Source: WYZ-LMO2 sp040514265 (GTDB taxonomy: Archaea > Halobacteriota > Archaeoglobi > Archaeoglobales > Archaeoglobaceae). From it: a stretch of 64,000 nucleotides of DNA. The translations under genes were made by a program, and so were the position numbers. Numbering within the stretch: position 1 is the first letter of the stretch; every line of letters starts with the position of its first letter. The notes beneath the pieces are model-generated. The model was not told the origin of the DNA. It was given only the letters and a program-made list of their open reading frames with translations, and ran no database searches. This document shows, piece by piece, positions 9,179 through 17,892 of the stretch. The stretch lies in contig JBEVCD010000026.1 of NCBI GenBank assembly GCA_040514265.1, positions 15,660 to 79,659 on the forward strand, in the 5' to 3' direction.

Positions 9179-9922
9179 CTAATCACCAAACTCCTCATAT
9201 ATTTCAGGCAGGATGGCAGCGAGATGGTGGTACTCCTGAGCGCAGTGGTGGAACATATGCCTTCCTACATCCTTTGGAATCACCCTTTTCCTCATCCTTC
9301 TGACGACACCAGTAAGAATCGGAGCTAAGGGGCCGCTCACCTTCATATCCCAGCCGATCCAGAACCTGCTCCTCAGCTCCACCCCCCACTCAACCTCCTT
9401 GGCGTAGTGACACATCCAGGTATGCCATACGATATGCTTAGGAATAGCCGTCCCCACTCTGGCGCAGATGATTGCATTTCTGCTGAAGTCCAGCTTTTCA
9501 AGCCTGCTGAAACCGAAATCAGCTGGGGTCATGAACCTGATTACGAGCCTCTGCCTTCCCGTTCCGATGTCCTCAACCACGTAGTGGGTAAAGCCCGTCT
9601 CATCAGCCTGAACGTGAAAGTGCATGCCGGGATACCATATCTGGTAGCGGATCGGATCTTTGGAATGCCACCTGAACCACCAGCAGAGCATTTCCACCGT
9701 GACTCCGGGCATCCTCGTTAGGCAGGCAACGTAAGCTCTGCCGTCAGGGAAGTGATAGAATCCGTTCTCGTATTGCATGCTATCATCGAGCAGCTTATCT
9801 TTTTCCTCGAACTTCAAAACGCCATCGGGTGGCATGTCCTTGCCCCTCTCGATAATATCTCTGTGCTCGTCGGGGATGGGGGTGAGGGGTCTTTGCAGGT
9901 ATTTTTTGAGTGTTTGACCCAT
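9179..9922 (-). CDS. DAPG hydrolase (PhlG)-like protein
   Basis: An intact 247-residue frame. The order of motifs, GMHFHVQADETGFTHYV, MCHYAKEVEWGVELRSRFW and GRHMFHHCAQEYHHLA, gives the histidine and glutamate ligands typical of the 2,4-diacetylphloroglucinol hydrolase (PhlG) fold, which cleaves C-C bonds of acylated phenolics using zinc. Substrate specificity here is unknown. It is the only intact gene in the decayed 6930-10450 segment and runs directly into the tgt remnant. No convincing ribosome-binding site is seen before the ATG. Confidence 0.7.
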   Translation of the reverse strand: MGQTLKKYLQRPLTPIPDEHRDIIERGKDMPPDGVLKFEEKDKLLDDSMQYENGFYHFPDGRAYVACLTRMPGVTVEMLCWWFRWHSKDPIRYQIWYPGMHFHVQADETGFTHYVVEDIGTGRQRLVIRFMTPADFGFSRLEKLDFSRNAIICARVGTAIPKHIVWHTWMCHYAKEVEWGVELRSRFWIGWDMKVSGPLAPILTGVVRRMRKRVIPKDVGRHMFHHCAQEYHHLAAILPEIYEEFGD

Positions 9923-9974
9923 GGTGGAATATGGTTGACAATTATTTTAAATTTTATTTACAGCAAGTAAAGTG

Positions 9975-10440
9975 TCCAAAACCACCGCAGCCCTGTCAAC
10001 TTAACAACCTCAGATGATGAGGTGTGAACAGCTTGCGGAACAGATTCTCCTGACGGGATTCTTAGCCGTAACCGAGCAGAAGAAAATCCTGATCCTCTGC
10101 TTGAGCGAAGAAAAAACAGATTCAACTACGCTTCCCGGAAGGTCTGATGTTCGCATTCCAAACCGAGGCTCTCCAAAGCTTTGATTAGCTAGGGTGCTTT
10201 ATCGACGACAAATCTCGGCTTATTCTCGCAGTAGTTAAAAACTTCTCTGATGAAAGATCTCGCTGTAAGATAGTTTCTCGTCGTGTAGACTCCCATAAGC
10301 TCGTTCCTCTCCACATCTATTGCAGCGAAAACGTAGAACTTCTTTTTGTTTAACAACAGTTTCATCGATTGCAATCGAATTTAGCTTTTATCAGCAGTTT
10401 CTCTTCAAGCTTCGAGTTATTCTGGCAGCTTTCTTGCTGT
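9975..10440 (-). pseudogene. Decayed DDE transposase (IS6/IS240-like)
   Basis: Minus-strand fragments include IAIDETVVKQK, then KKFYVFAAIDVERNELMGVY, NYLTARSFIREVFNYCENKP, RFVVDKAP, a stop, ALESLGLECEHQTFRKR and VESVFSSLKQRI. Together these match the layout of IS6-family DDE transposases: first Asp in AIDET, second Asp in VVDKAPW, Glu near VESVFSSLKQR. Stops and frame changes interrupt it. I could not identify terminal inverted repeats with confidence. It supports the view that 6930-10450 is a rearranged, degenerating segment. Confidence 0.75.
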
Positions 10441-10535
10441 AGGTTGCTATACCAAGCACTCTATTGCATATTTTGGCGTTATTTTTAGAATTTATCTGTT
10501 ATTGTAATGGGGACATTTCCAACAAAATTATCAGC

Positions 10536-10548
10536 AAAGTTTTTAAAA
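10536..10548 (+). promoter_or_regulatory. Probable TATA element of the acyl-CoA synthetase gene
   Basis: An A/T-rich AGTTTTTAAAAC-type box lies about 25-30 bases upstream of the ATG at 10569. This is the spacing of an archaeal promoter with a very short or absent leader; no ribosome-binding site is visible before the ATG. Confidence 0.5.
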
Positions 10549-10568
10549 CTCGAAAATCCGCATTGAAC

Positions 10569-12194
10569 ATGAGCGAAGCCTACAACTACCAGCTCCTCTT
10601 AAAGCACATTCTTGAGAGCGGTGTGACCTATGCGCCAAAACAGGAAATAGTTTACCGCGATCTCGTTAGATACACGTACAGCGACGCCTACGAGCGAATA
10701 CACAGGCTCGCCAGCGCCCTCGAAGAACTCGGGGTGAAGAAGGGGACGAGGGTTGCCGTTCTCGACTGGGACAGCCACCGATACCTCGAATGCTACTTTG
10801 CAATACCGTGCATGGGAGCCGTTCTGCACACCGTCAACGTCCGCCTGAGCCCGGAGGACATACTCTACACCATGCAGCACGCCGAAGATGAAGTCGTCCT
10901 CGTATACAAGGACTTCGTCCCGCTGATGGAGAGACTTGCGGACAAGCTCGACACTGTGAAGCATTACATCGTCATGACCGACGACACCATGCCGGAAACG
11001 AAGCTCACAGACATAGAGTACGAGGAGATGCTCAAGAAAGCCAGCAAGAACTACGAGTTCCCGGACTTCGACGAGAACACGATGGCGACTCTATCCTACA
11101 CGACCGGTACCACCGGAAGACCGAAAGGCGTCTGGTTCACGCACCGCAAGCTCGTCCTGCACACCCTATGCGGCTGCATAGCCATGAGTGGCTTGCGCTC
11201 GCCGCTTAGACTGACGGGCGACAAGGAGGTGTACATGCCGCTCACGCCGATGTTCCACGTCCACGCTTGGGGAATTCCTTACATGATGTGGCTGATGGGT
11301 TACAAGCACGTCTACCCCGGCAGATACGAGCCCCAGATGATAGCCAAACTCGTGCTTACCGAGGGCGTAACTTACTCGCACTGCGTGCCGACTATACTGC
11401 AGATGATCGTCGACAACCTGCCAGAGGGCTTCAAGTTCCCCGGGTGGAAGGTGCTCATCGGCGGCGCCAAGCTGCCCGAGGGTCTGGCAATGAGGGCGAG
11501 GGAGAAAGGTATATACACGATGGCTGCTTACGGAATGAGCGAAACCTGTCCAGCCCTAACTGGAGCTTTCCTGAAACCGCACCTCCTCGACTTGCCGGAG
11601 GAAGAGAAAGTCAAGCTGTCCGTAAAAACCGGCATCCCGTTCCCGCTCGTCTACGTCAGGGTGGTCAAAGAGGACATGACGGACGTGAAGCCGGACGGAA
11701 AAGAGGTGGGGGAGATAGTCGTAAGGGCTCCGTGGCTCACGGAAAGCTACCTGAAGGACGAGGAGAAGACCAGGGAACTCTGGGCGGGCGGCTGGCTGCA
11801 CACGGGCGATCTCGCGGTGGTCGACGAAGAGGGATACTTGATGATCGTGGACAGGCTCAAGGACGTCATAAAGAGCGGGGGAGAGTGGATATCCTCCCTC
11901 ACCCTCGAAAATCTGCTGAGCCTGCACCCCAAGGTCAGGGAGGTCGCCGTAATAGGAGTGCCGCACGAGAAGTGGGGCGAAAGACCGCTGGCTGTAGTGG
12001 TTCCGATGCCCAACGCCGAGTTGACGGAGGAGGAGCTAAGGCAGCATCTGATGCAGTTCGTCGAGAACGGAACGATAACGAAGTGGGCGATACCGGACAG
12101 GTTCGTATTCGTCGACGAGCTCCCGAAGACCAGCGTTGGAAAGATAGACAAGAAAGTTTTACGCCAGAAGTTCGCCGAACAGTTCAAATCCTAA
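10569..12194 (+). CDS. Long/medium-chain acyl-CoA synthetase (AMP-forming)
   Basis: A 541-residue adenylate-forming enzyme that activates a carboxylic acid with ATP and CoA. Phosphate-binding loop LSYTTGTTGRPKGVW (about residues 177-191), MAAYGMSETCPAL, LHTGDLAVVDEEGYL, DRLKDVIKSGGEWIS and the C-terminal catalytic lysine in PKTSVGKIDKK are all present. The longer open frame would add 35 residues in AT-rich DNA; the ATG at 10569 fits the TATA spacing. It converges with the TrmB gene, overlapping its stop by four bases. The acyl specificity is not readable from sequence. Confidence 0.92.
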   Translation: MSEAYNYQLLLKHILESGVTYAPKQEIVYRDLVRYTYSDAYERIHRLASALEELGVKKGTRVAVLDWDSHRYLECYFAIPCMGAVLHTVNVRLSPEDILYTMQHAEDEVVLVYKDFVPLMERLADKLDTVKHYIVMTDDTMPETKLTDIEYEEMLKKASKNYEFPDFDENTMATLSYTTGTTGRPKGVWFTHRKLVLHTLCGCIAMSGLRSPLRLTGDKEVYMPLTPMFHVHAWGIPYMMWLMGYKHVYPGRYEPQMIAKLVLTEGVTYSHCVPTILQMIVDNLPEGFKFPGWKVLIGGAKLPEGLAMRAREKGIYTMAAYGMSETCPALTGAFLKPHLLDLPEEEKVKLSVKTGIPFPLVYVRVVKEDMTDVKPDGKEVGEIVVRAPWLTESYLKDEEKTRELWAGGWLHTGDLAVVDEEGYLMIVDRLKDVIKSGGEWISSLTLENLLSLHPKVREVAVIGVPHEKWGERPLAVVVPMPNAELTEEELRQHLMQFVENGTITKWAIPDRFVFVDELPKTSVGKIDKKVLRQKFAEQFKS

Positions 12195-12943
12195 ATTTTT
12201 CCCTGACAGTAACTTTCGTAGAGCGTGTCGAACATTTTTCTCTGCAATGCAACGATGAGAGGGAGGTGTATTGAGAGAGCAAGATACTCTCCTCCTTGCA
12301 GCAATGCAAGTATCGAACCTCTTTCGGAGATTGCAAGCATCTCAGGCTTTCCTTCCTTACCCTCAAAGATTTCTGCAAACTTGGCAACAAAGCTGTCTGC
12401 AGCATTTTTTATCTTCTCCAAATCGAGAACTCTGAACTCCCTGATGTTGTCAGGAACTCTGAACTTCTCGTAGAGGAGGACTCTGTGCTCTCCCCTGACT
12501 TCGCTGAGAACGCCTGCAAAGGTATCGGTGATGCAGAAGACCATGACCTTTTCACCATCTCTTAAAAACTCTCTGAGCCTGTTCTCCACCGCCCATTTCC
12601 CTCTCGATATCCATACAAGCCTCGATTCACCTCTTTCCTGCATTCTCACCTCTTCGAAGGCTTTCAGCATTCTGCTGAGCCTCTCGTTAAAATCCCTCTG
12701 CATTCTCGCAGCTATCTTGGCTGGCTCGACAGCCCTGAAAATTGCGGGGTTTCCAGGCTGGACTTCTGCAAAGCCCTTCTCCACCAGCCTGTTCAGAACT
12801 TCGTAAACTTTCGTTCTCGGTATTCCCGCTTTGCTGCTCACTTCCTTTGCCGTAGCCTCGCCTATGGCTACGAGTGCTGCGTATGCTGAAGCCTCGTAGC
12901 TCGAAAGACCGAACTCTCTAAGCGTCTCCACCAGCTGATTCAT
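12191..12943 (-). CDS. TrmB-family transcriptional regulator
   Basis: 250 residues. The N-terminal winged helix (LREFGLSSYEASAYAALVAI, AGIPRTKVYEVLNRLVEKG) is the TrmB signature. The rest resembles the TrmB C-terminal sensor region, with a phospholipase-D-like beta core (SRLVWISRGKWAVENRLREF). It is transcribed away from the ABC-2 exporter, with 51 bases between the two starts, so it probably controls that operon and itself. The effector is unknown; not all TrmB proteins sense sugars. Confidence 0.85.
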   Translation of the reverse strand: MNQLVETLREFGLSSYEASAYAALVAIGEATAKEVSSKAGIPRTKVYEVLNRLVEKGFAEVQPGNPAIFRAVEPAKIAARMQRDFNERLSRMLKAFEEVRMQERGESRLVWISRGKWAVENRLREFLRDGEKVMVFCITDTFAGVLSEVRGEHRVLLYEKFRVPDNIREFRVLDLEKIKNAADSFVAKFAEIFEGKEGKPEMLAISERGSILALLQGGEYLALSIHLPLIVALQRKMFDTLYESYCQGKI

Positions 12944-12994
12944 TAACTACTCTCGGTGACAACAAAGTTATTAAGGTTTTGCCGAAATCTGATT
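12944..12994. promoter_or_regulatory. Divergent promoter region, TrmB regulator / ABC-2 exporter
   Basis: The 51-bp gap between the two divergent starts contains GTTATTAAGG (about 12967-12976), a likely TATA box for the rightward exporter operon. Any TrmB operator would have to lie here, but I do not see a clear palindrome. Confidence 0.4.
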
Positions 12995-13849
12995 ATGAAC
13001 ATCCTCGAAATCTCGAATCTCAGTGTGAGGTTCGGTGACTTTTATGCTGTAAGAAACCTGACTCTTCACGTAAAGAGGGGAGAGATTTTGGGCTTGCTCG
13101 GCCCAAACGGGAGCGGAAAAACGACGACGATTAGGGCAATTTTTGGTATGGTGCCCTACGAGGGGAAGATAAGGAGCTACGCAGCCTCAGTTGGCTGGAT
13201 GCCTCAGAACTCCCCCCTCTACCTTAACCTCACAGTGGAGGAGAATCTCAGGTTCTTCGCATCCCTTCACGGAATCAGGGACGAGAGAAGAGTTGAGGAG
13301 ATGCTGAAGCTCGTTCAACTTGAGAAGTATCGAAGGAGGCTTGTAAAAAACCTGAGCGGGGGGATGAAGCAGAGAGCGATGCTTGCATGCTCAATGCTCC
13401 ACGATCCGGAGCTGCTAATCCTCGACGAGCCGACTGCAGGAGTTGACCCACCGCTGCGTGCGAGTTTCTGGGAGCAGTTTGAAAGGCTTAGGGAGGAGGG
13501 AAAGACGATTCTTGTCACGACTCACTACATGGACGAGGCTGAGAGGTGCGAGAGGCTGGTTTTGATCAGGAATGGTGAAAAGATTGCCGAGGGGAAGCCT
13601 GAAGAGATAAAGAGGAGGGCTGGTGCGGACAGGGTGGTTCTGGAAGTTGACAACGCTCGCAGAGCCGCTGAAATCCTCTCAGACTATCGAACCTCCACGA
13701 ACGGAAGGGTGGTTGTGGAGGTTGATGATGCTGCTGCAGAAGTGCCAAGAATCATCGAGATGCTTAGCAGGGCAGGGGTTAAGGTTCTCAGAGCGGAAGT
13801 CAGGCGGTGCACACTCGAAGAGGCTTTCATGAGGTTCATGGAGGGTTAG
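12995..13849 (+). CDS. ABC transporter ATP-binding protein (ABC-2 exporter)
   Basis: A 284-residue ATPase with Walker A LGPNGSGKTTT, signature LSGGMKQRAMLAC, Walker B LLILDEPTAGVDPP, H-loop VTTHYMDEAERCERLV and a C-terminal 60-residue domain typical of drug or polymer exporters. The ATG at 12995 is chosen over an upstream GTG because the upstream part would cover the promoter. One base separates it from the permease gene. It powers the export system encoded by the next two genes. Confidence 0.92.
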   Translation: MNILEISNLSVRFGDFYAVRNLTLHVKRGEILGLLGPNGSGKTTTIRAIFGMVPYEGKIRSYAASVGWMPQNSPLYLNLTVEENLRFFASLHGIRDERRVEEMLKLVQLEKYRRRLVKNLSGGMKQRAMLACSMLHDPELLILDEPTAGVDPPLRASFWEQFERLREEGKTILVTTHYMDEAERCERLVLIRNGEKIAEGKPEEIKRRAGADRVVLEVDNARRAAEILSDYRTSTNGRVVVEVDDAAAEVPRIIEMLSRAGVKVLRAEVRRCTLEEAFMRFMEG

Positions 13850-13850
13850 C

Positions 13851-14951
13851 ATGTTTGAAAGAGTCTACACTGTCTTTTTGAAGGAGCTGAAGGTCGTTTT
13901 CAGGGAGAGAAGGCTGCTTGCGATTCTCATTCTTCAGCCCATAATCCTTGTATCGCTTTTCGGCTATGCCTTCAGCGGGGAAGTTAAGAACGTCAGGATT
14001 GCGGTGGTTGATGAGGATGCAAGCGAACTGTCCTCTTCACTGATTTCAGCAATGCAGATGGGGGATAAATTTGATCTGGCATACTTCGTCTCAACGAGGA
14101 GCGAGCTGATAGAGCTGATAAGGCTGGGGAGAGCTCATGCGGGCGTTTACATACCTGAGGGGTTTCAGGAAGAGTTTAAGGCGGGAAAGGCGAGCGTTGA
14201 GGTTTACGCTGATGAATCAAACTACAACGTTGCCGCTGCAGTGCTGAACGGGATTGAGAGAATTGCTTCGCATCTCTCGATGGAATATCGGGGTGGAATT
14301 GCTGTTGAGCAGAGGTTTGTTTTCACAACAAAATCGAGACTGATAGACTTCGTTGCTCCTGCTATAATTGGAGTGGTAACTCAGATGCTCGCCATCATAC
14401 TGTCTTCGAGCTCCATAGCGAGAGAAAAGGAGGAAGGGACGCTTGAACTCGTTTTCTCCACTCCTATGACGAGCTTCGACATGATAATGGGCAAATTTCT
14501 GGCGATAACCGCTCTGATTACTGCTGACGTATTCATAGTCATAGCCATAGCCCACTACGCCTTCGATGTTGAGGTGAGAGGAAGCATGTTGCTGCTGATC
14601 TCAACCATGCTCCTCTTCCTGACTGGAACCATAGGCGTTGGACTGGCAATCTCAGCTTTATCGCAGACTCAGCTTCAGGGCATTCAGGGCTCAATGCTAT
14701 TTGCTCTGGTTAGCATATTCCTTTCAGGCTTCTTCTACCCATTAGAAAGCATGCCAGAGGGGGCGAGGATCGTTTCTTACTTCATTCCTCTGACCTACGC
14801 AAACATAGCCTTCAGGGAGATAATGGTTAAGGGGAATGGACTCGACGTAGTTTACCCTCAGATTGCCGTTCTCTGCTTTTACACGCTCATAAGCGTTTTT
14901 GCTGCAATCATGGTTTTGAGAAGGGTTATGGGAGGTGGTTCGCATGCTTAG
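13851..14951 (+). CDS. ABC-2 type transporter permease
   Basis: 366 residues with the ABC2_membrane_3 layout: an N-terminal helix (LLAILILQPIILVSLFGYAF), a large extracytoplasmic domain (about residues 45-170), then five helices. EKEEGTLELVFSTPM is the cytoplasmic coupling segment. It lies two bases after the ATPase and overlaps the next gene by eight bases. The cargo is unknown; the exported companion protein downstream suggests an envelope-related function. Confidence 0.92.
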   Translation: MFERVYTVFLKELKVVFRERRLLAILILQPIILVSLFGYAFSGEVKNVRIAVVDEDASELSSSLISAMQMGDKFDLAYFVSTRSELIELIRLGRAHAGVYIPEGFQEEFKAGKASVEVYADESNYNVAAAVLNGIERIASHLSMEYRGGIAVEQRFVFTTKSRLIDFVAPAIIGVVTQMLAIILSSSSIAREKEEGTLELVFSTPMTSFDMIMGKFLAITALITADVFIVIAIAHYAFDVEVRGSMLLLISTMLLFLTGTIGVGLAISALSQTQLQGIQGSMLFALVSIFLSGFFYPLESMPEGARIVSYFIPLTYANIAFREIMVKGNGLDVVYPQIAVLCFYTLISVFAAIMVLRRVMGGGSHA

Positions 14952-16494
14952 GTTATTGCTTGCGGTTTTGATTCTGCTTACAGTGCAGGTTGCTCAGGCT
15001 GTCGAGGCTGAGGATGAGCCGGAGTTAGCAGCATACCCGCTGAACACCTTGCTGAAAGCTGGACAGGTTAACGAGCTGCAGGTTGTGGTTGTAAATACAG
15101 CCAAGCCGGAGAACGTTTACGGCGGGGATCTGGAGAGGCAGCTGATTCAGAACGCAACGCTCACAGCCTACAACCTCGAAATATGGCTAGAGAGTGATGT
15201 TTTTGATGTTAAAAGTGACAAGGTCTATGTTCAATCCCTGCCACCATCTGCAAGCTTGAAGCTGAGCTTTCTGGTTTCGGTTCCGGCAGAGTACAGAGGT
15301 GAGGGGTTGCTGAGGCTCAGGATAAATTATGAGAGGGTTGAGAGCGTTGAGGTTGAGTGGTATGGAAGCAATTACACTGCCAGATACGAGTATGAAGAGG
15401 AAACCAAAACCATAGAGATCAAGGTTGAGGTTCTTGAGGAGGCAAAGCCTGAGCTGAGTGTTTTTCTGCTTACTCCAGAGGTTTACGCTGGTGATTACAG
15501 CACGCTCTCCTTCGTTGTGGCAAACACCGGGTTGAGTGAGCTGAGAAGCGTGGTTCTGGCTGTTGATGGCTTTGATGATGCTGTTCCGGCACAGCACTAC
15601 ATCCCAGCCCTCCAGCCATCCCAGTCGCAGCAGATTGCCTTCAGCGTTAAAGGTGGAAACGGTTCGTTTTCCGTTAAGGTCGAATACGCCTACTTCGATG
15701 CTGGAAAGCTAATCAGGGCTGAGGAGAGCTTTCAGTTCAGCGTGCCAGTTAAGAGGCTCGAAGGCGGTGTTTTCATAATCCCCGAGAATCCGAGAGTGAG
15801 CAGGGGGGAGGGAGTTGTGGAGTTCTCGGTGATGAACGCCCATCTCAGCCCTGTCACCAATTTGAGGCTCTCATTTGAGGCTACAGGGGAGTTTGAGCTC
15901 GAAAAGAGAGAGGTTGCAGTTGGAAGTCTCCCGCCGGGCGGTGTTGTCAGGCTTTTAGTTCCATACTCTCTCGATGACGATGCTAAGGCTGGAGAGAAGG
16001 AGTGGATGGTGAAAATAGCCTACAACTTGCGAGCGGACAGAATTGAGAGCTTCGAAGAGATAAGAAAGCTTCAGCTTTACCTCGAAAACGACCCGCACTT
16101 CGTCGTCGTTTCAAAGCCAGTGGTTTACCACGGTGAAAACATCGTAACCTTCCTGCTGCTCAATGCTGGTGGAAAGGCAGAGGATGTGCACTTCAAGCTG
16201 ATTCCAAGCCCCGGAATAAGGGTGAAGATGCCCGAAGCCTTTGCTGAGGTTGTTGAAGGTGGTGAAACGTTAAACATCAGCTTCAGCGTTGACGTTGATG
16301 AGGACGTTATTGCGGGAAACGAGTACAGGATCAGCCTTTCATGGAAAGCAGAGAATGAGGCTGGAAGGGAGATTTCGGGAGTTGCTTACGGCTACGTGGT
16401 GGTGGAGGAGAGGGCATGGTATGAGAAGTACTTCATCGCATTTGCTCTGCTCATCCTACCGCTGCTTGCACTTCTTCTGAGGAGACACGTTTAA
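14944..16494 (+). CDS. Exported, C-terminally anchored protein with repeated beta-sandwich (CARDB/NEW3-like) domains
   Basis: 516 residues starting at the ATG at 14944; a GTG nine bases earlier is less likely, and GGGAGGTGG lies in front. It has a signal peptide (LRLLLAVLILLTVQVAQAVE), about four 100-residue immunoglobulin-like modules with recurring phrases such as VVVNTAKPENVY, FVVANTGLSELRSV and FLLLNAGGKAEDV, and a terminal helix YFIAFALLILPLLALLLRR. This is the COG1361-like S-layer/exporter accessory type. It probably works outside the membrane with the ABC-2 exporter. Confidence 0.75.
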   Translation: MLRLLLAVLILLTVQVAQAVEAEDEPELAAYPLNTLLKAGQVNELQVVVVNTAKPENVYGGDLERQLIQNATLTAYNLEIWLESDVFDVKSDKVYVQSLPPSASLKLSFLVSVPAEYRGEGLLRLRINYERVESVEVEWYGSNYTARYEYEEETKTIEIKVEVLEEAKPELSVFLLTPEVYAGDYSTLSFVVANTGLSELRSVVLAVDGFDDAVPAQHYIPALQPSQSQQIAFSVKGGNGSFSVKVEYAYFDAGKLIRAEESFQFSVPVKRLEGGVFIIPENPRVSRGEGVVEFSVMNAHLSPVTNLRLSFEATGEFELEKREVAVGSLPPGGVVRLLVPYSLDDDAKAGEKEWMVKIAYNLRADRIESFEEIRKLQLYLENDPHFVVVSKPVVYHGENIVTFLLLNAGGKAEDVHFKLIPSPGIRVKMPEAFAEVVEGGETLNISFSVDVDEDVIAGNEYRISLSWKAENEAGREISGVAYGYVVVEERAWYEKYFIAFALLILPLLALLLRRHV

Positions 16495-16516
16495 AAGTCC
16501 TCGCACCACCTACCTT

Positions 16517-16849
16517 ATGAAGACGTCTCTCGGGCTGGAGGAGAACGTGGAAGCTGCGCTGGCTTATCTGCTGGGTTTTGTCTCCGGAATTTTGCTGCTA
16601 CTAATCGAGAGACAGAGCACTTTCGTTCGCTTCCACGCAGCACAGTCCGTCGTCGCGTTTCTCGGACTATTCCTGATCTGGAAGATTCTACCACTGATAC
16701 CGCCGTTCGGCGGGGTTGCTGCGGTGGTAATACCGTTCGTTTCCTTCGTCGTATGGATTTACTGCATCGTCAGAGCTTACAGGCACGAATACTTCAAGCT
16801 GCCGATAGCCGGTGACGTGGCTGAGAACTTCATTTCCCGAACCTTCTGA
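16517..16849 (+). CDS. DUF4870-like small membrane protein
   Basis: 110 residues with three hydrophobic helices and the family's FVRFHAAQSVVAF motif near residue 36, which is characteristic of DUF4870/Tic20-like proteins. Its function is not known. Its 3' end overlaps the convergent hypothetical gene by 20 bases. Confidence 0.75.
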   Translation: MKTSLGLEENVEAALAYLLGFVSGILLLLIERQSTFVRFHAAQSVVAFLGLFLIWKILPLIPPFGGVAAVVIPFVSFVVWIYCIVRAYRHEYFKLPIAGDVAENFISRTF

Positions 16850-17153
16850 CGACTTCTTCGATCGGCAGTCTGTCTATCTCCTCCGCGATTCTGAAAGCCG
16901 TCTCCAGGTCGGACTCCTTGAGATAGCCGAGTTCTCTGAGCAACTTTCTGAGCTGCACCCTCGCTTCTTCGAGGCTTTCCGCAATCACGAGGGCAAGTAT
17001 GGGCTTTGAAACTGCAAACAAAGCAGTTTCCGACCTCTCGTATGCGACCTCCTCGACTCCGGAGTTTTCCATGAATTCAAACAGCTTTTTGAGCTCCTCT
17101 ATCGCTTCTTTCGCGTTTCCCTTGAACATTCCGTCGTAGTAGGCGTAGATCAT
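16830..17153 (-). CDS. Hypothetical protein (107 aa)
   Basis: A soluble, mostly helical, charged 107-residue protein starting MIYAYYDGMFKG, with EEAIEELKKLFEF-like helices. I do not recognise the family. It overlaps the preceding minus-strand gene by four bases, so the two are translationally coupled and probably interact. Confidence 0.6.
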   Translation of the reverse strand: MIYAYYDGMFKGNAKEAIEELKKLFEFMENSGVEEVAYERSETALFAVSKPILALVIAESLEEARVQLRKLLRELGYLKESDLETAFRIAEEIDRLPIEEVVRRFGK

Positions 17154-17410
17154 AGCTCTCTAATCTTGGCTACACACCAGTTAATCCTGTCCCTCGGAAC
17201 GATCGCCGCGATGCTCCTGTTTCCAAGCTTGAAGACGACGCTGAAATCCTTGAAAGTCACGTAACCCACGCTACCGTCGCCGGCTATGCTTCTGAGGGCT
17301 TCGAAGAGTTTCCTAGCGTCTTTCTCCGACATGCCGATGGCTCTCAGACTCCCGTCCATCACCGCGACCCTTTCGGATTTCAGCAACCTCGCAACACCTT
17401 CGACGTCCAC
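17150..17410 (-). CDS. Hypothetical protein (86 aa), possibly roadblock-like
   Basis: 86 residues starting with GTG; an A/T stretch (TTTATACTTAAAAAAG on the minus strand) about 26 bases upstream suggests a leaderless transcript. The pattern helix, strand (GSVGYVTFKDFSVVFKL), strand (NRSIAAIVP), helix (INWCVAKI) recalls a roadblock/LC7-type fold, but this is a shape impression only. First gene of a two-gene unit with the 107-aa protein. Confidence 0.55.
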   Translation of the reverse strand: MDVEGVARLLKSERVAVMDGSLRAIGMSEKDARKLFEALRSIAGDGSVGYVTFKDFSVVFKLGNRSIAAIVPRDRINWCVAKIREL

Positions 17411-17444
17411 GTAACAATTTGCTTTTTTAAGTATAAAGCGTTTC

Positions 17445-17843
17445 CTACGTACTCACGAGGTACACACCTATGATTATTGCAATTATGCCAATCACAGTTC
17501 TCAGCCCGAGTTCCTCTCCCAGAGCTGCAGAAAAGAGAGCCGTGAACATCGGGTAAGTGGCGGTTATCGCGACGACCTTGGCAACTTGCGACGTGCTGAG
17601 AGCCTTGTAGTAGAGAAGCATTGCAACAGCACCTCCGATGATGCCAGCAACCAACAGAAGAACTGCAGCCCTCGCAGAGACTCTGAAGTCCAGAGGAGCC
17701 AGCAACGACACGACGAGCAGGGCTCCGGATAGTCTGAGGAGGTTCGCAGCGTAGAGGGAGGACTCCTTAAGTGCAAACTTGTCGAGGATCGGAGCCACGC
17801 CCCAGAGGAGCGCAGCCAAAAGCGCAAGAACTTCCCCTTGCAT
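17445..17843 (-). CDS. EamA/DMT-family small transporter
   Basis: 132 residues with four to five hydrophobic helices and the EamA opening LALLAALLWGVAPILDKFAL. It ends with LGLRTVIGIIAIIIGVYLVS. The length corresponds to a single EamA repeat instead of the usual two, so it should function as a dimer like the small multidrug-resistance proteins. ATG at 17843 is preferred over a TTG five codons upstream because an A/T box (about 17863-17872) sits at leaderless distance. Confidence 0.8.
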   Translation of the reverse strand: MQGEVLALLAALLWGVAPILDKFALKESSLYAANLLRLSGALLVVSLLAPLDFRVSARAAVLLLVAGIIGGAVAMLLYYKALSTSQVAKVVAITATYPMFTALFSAALGEELGLRTVIGIIAIIIGVYLVST

Positions 17844-17861
17844 GGCGACGGTGGGCAAAAC

Positions 17862-17876
17862 TCTTAAAACCCTTTC
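17862..17876. promoter_or_regulatory. Shared A/T box between the EamA gene and tRNA-Ser
   Basis: AACTCTTAAAACCC lies about 26 bases from the tRNA-Ser 5' end on one side and about 25 from the EamA start on the other. It probably serves as TATA element for one or both divergent transcripts. Confidence 0.4.
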
Positions 17877-17892
17877 GTCGACACAGACTTAA

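Noticed and set aside
11267..12274. 335-codon plus-strand open frame
   Set aside because: An arginine-, glycine- and serine-rich alternate frame of the acyl-CoA synthetase gene; not a protein-like composition.
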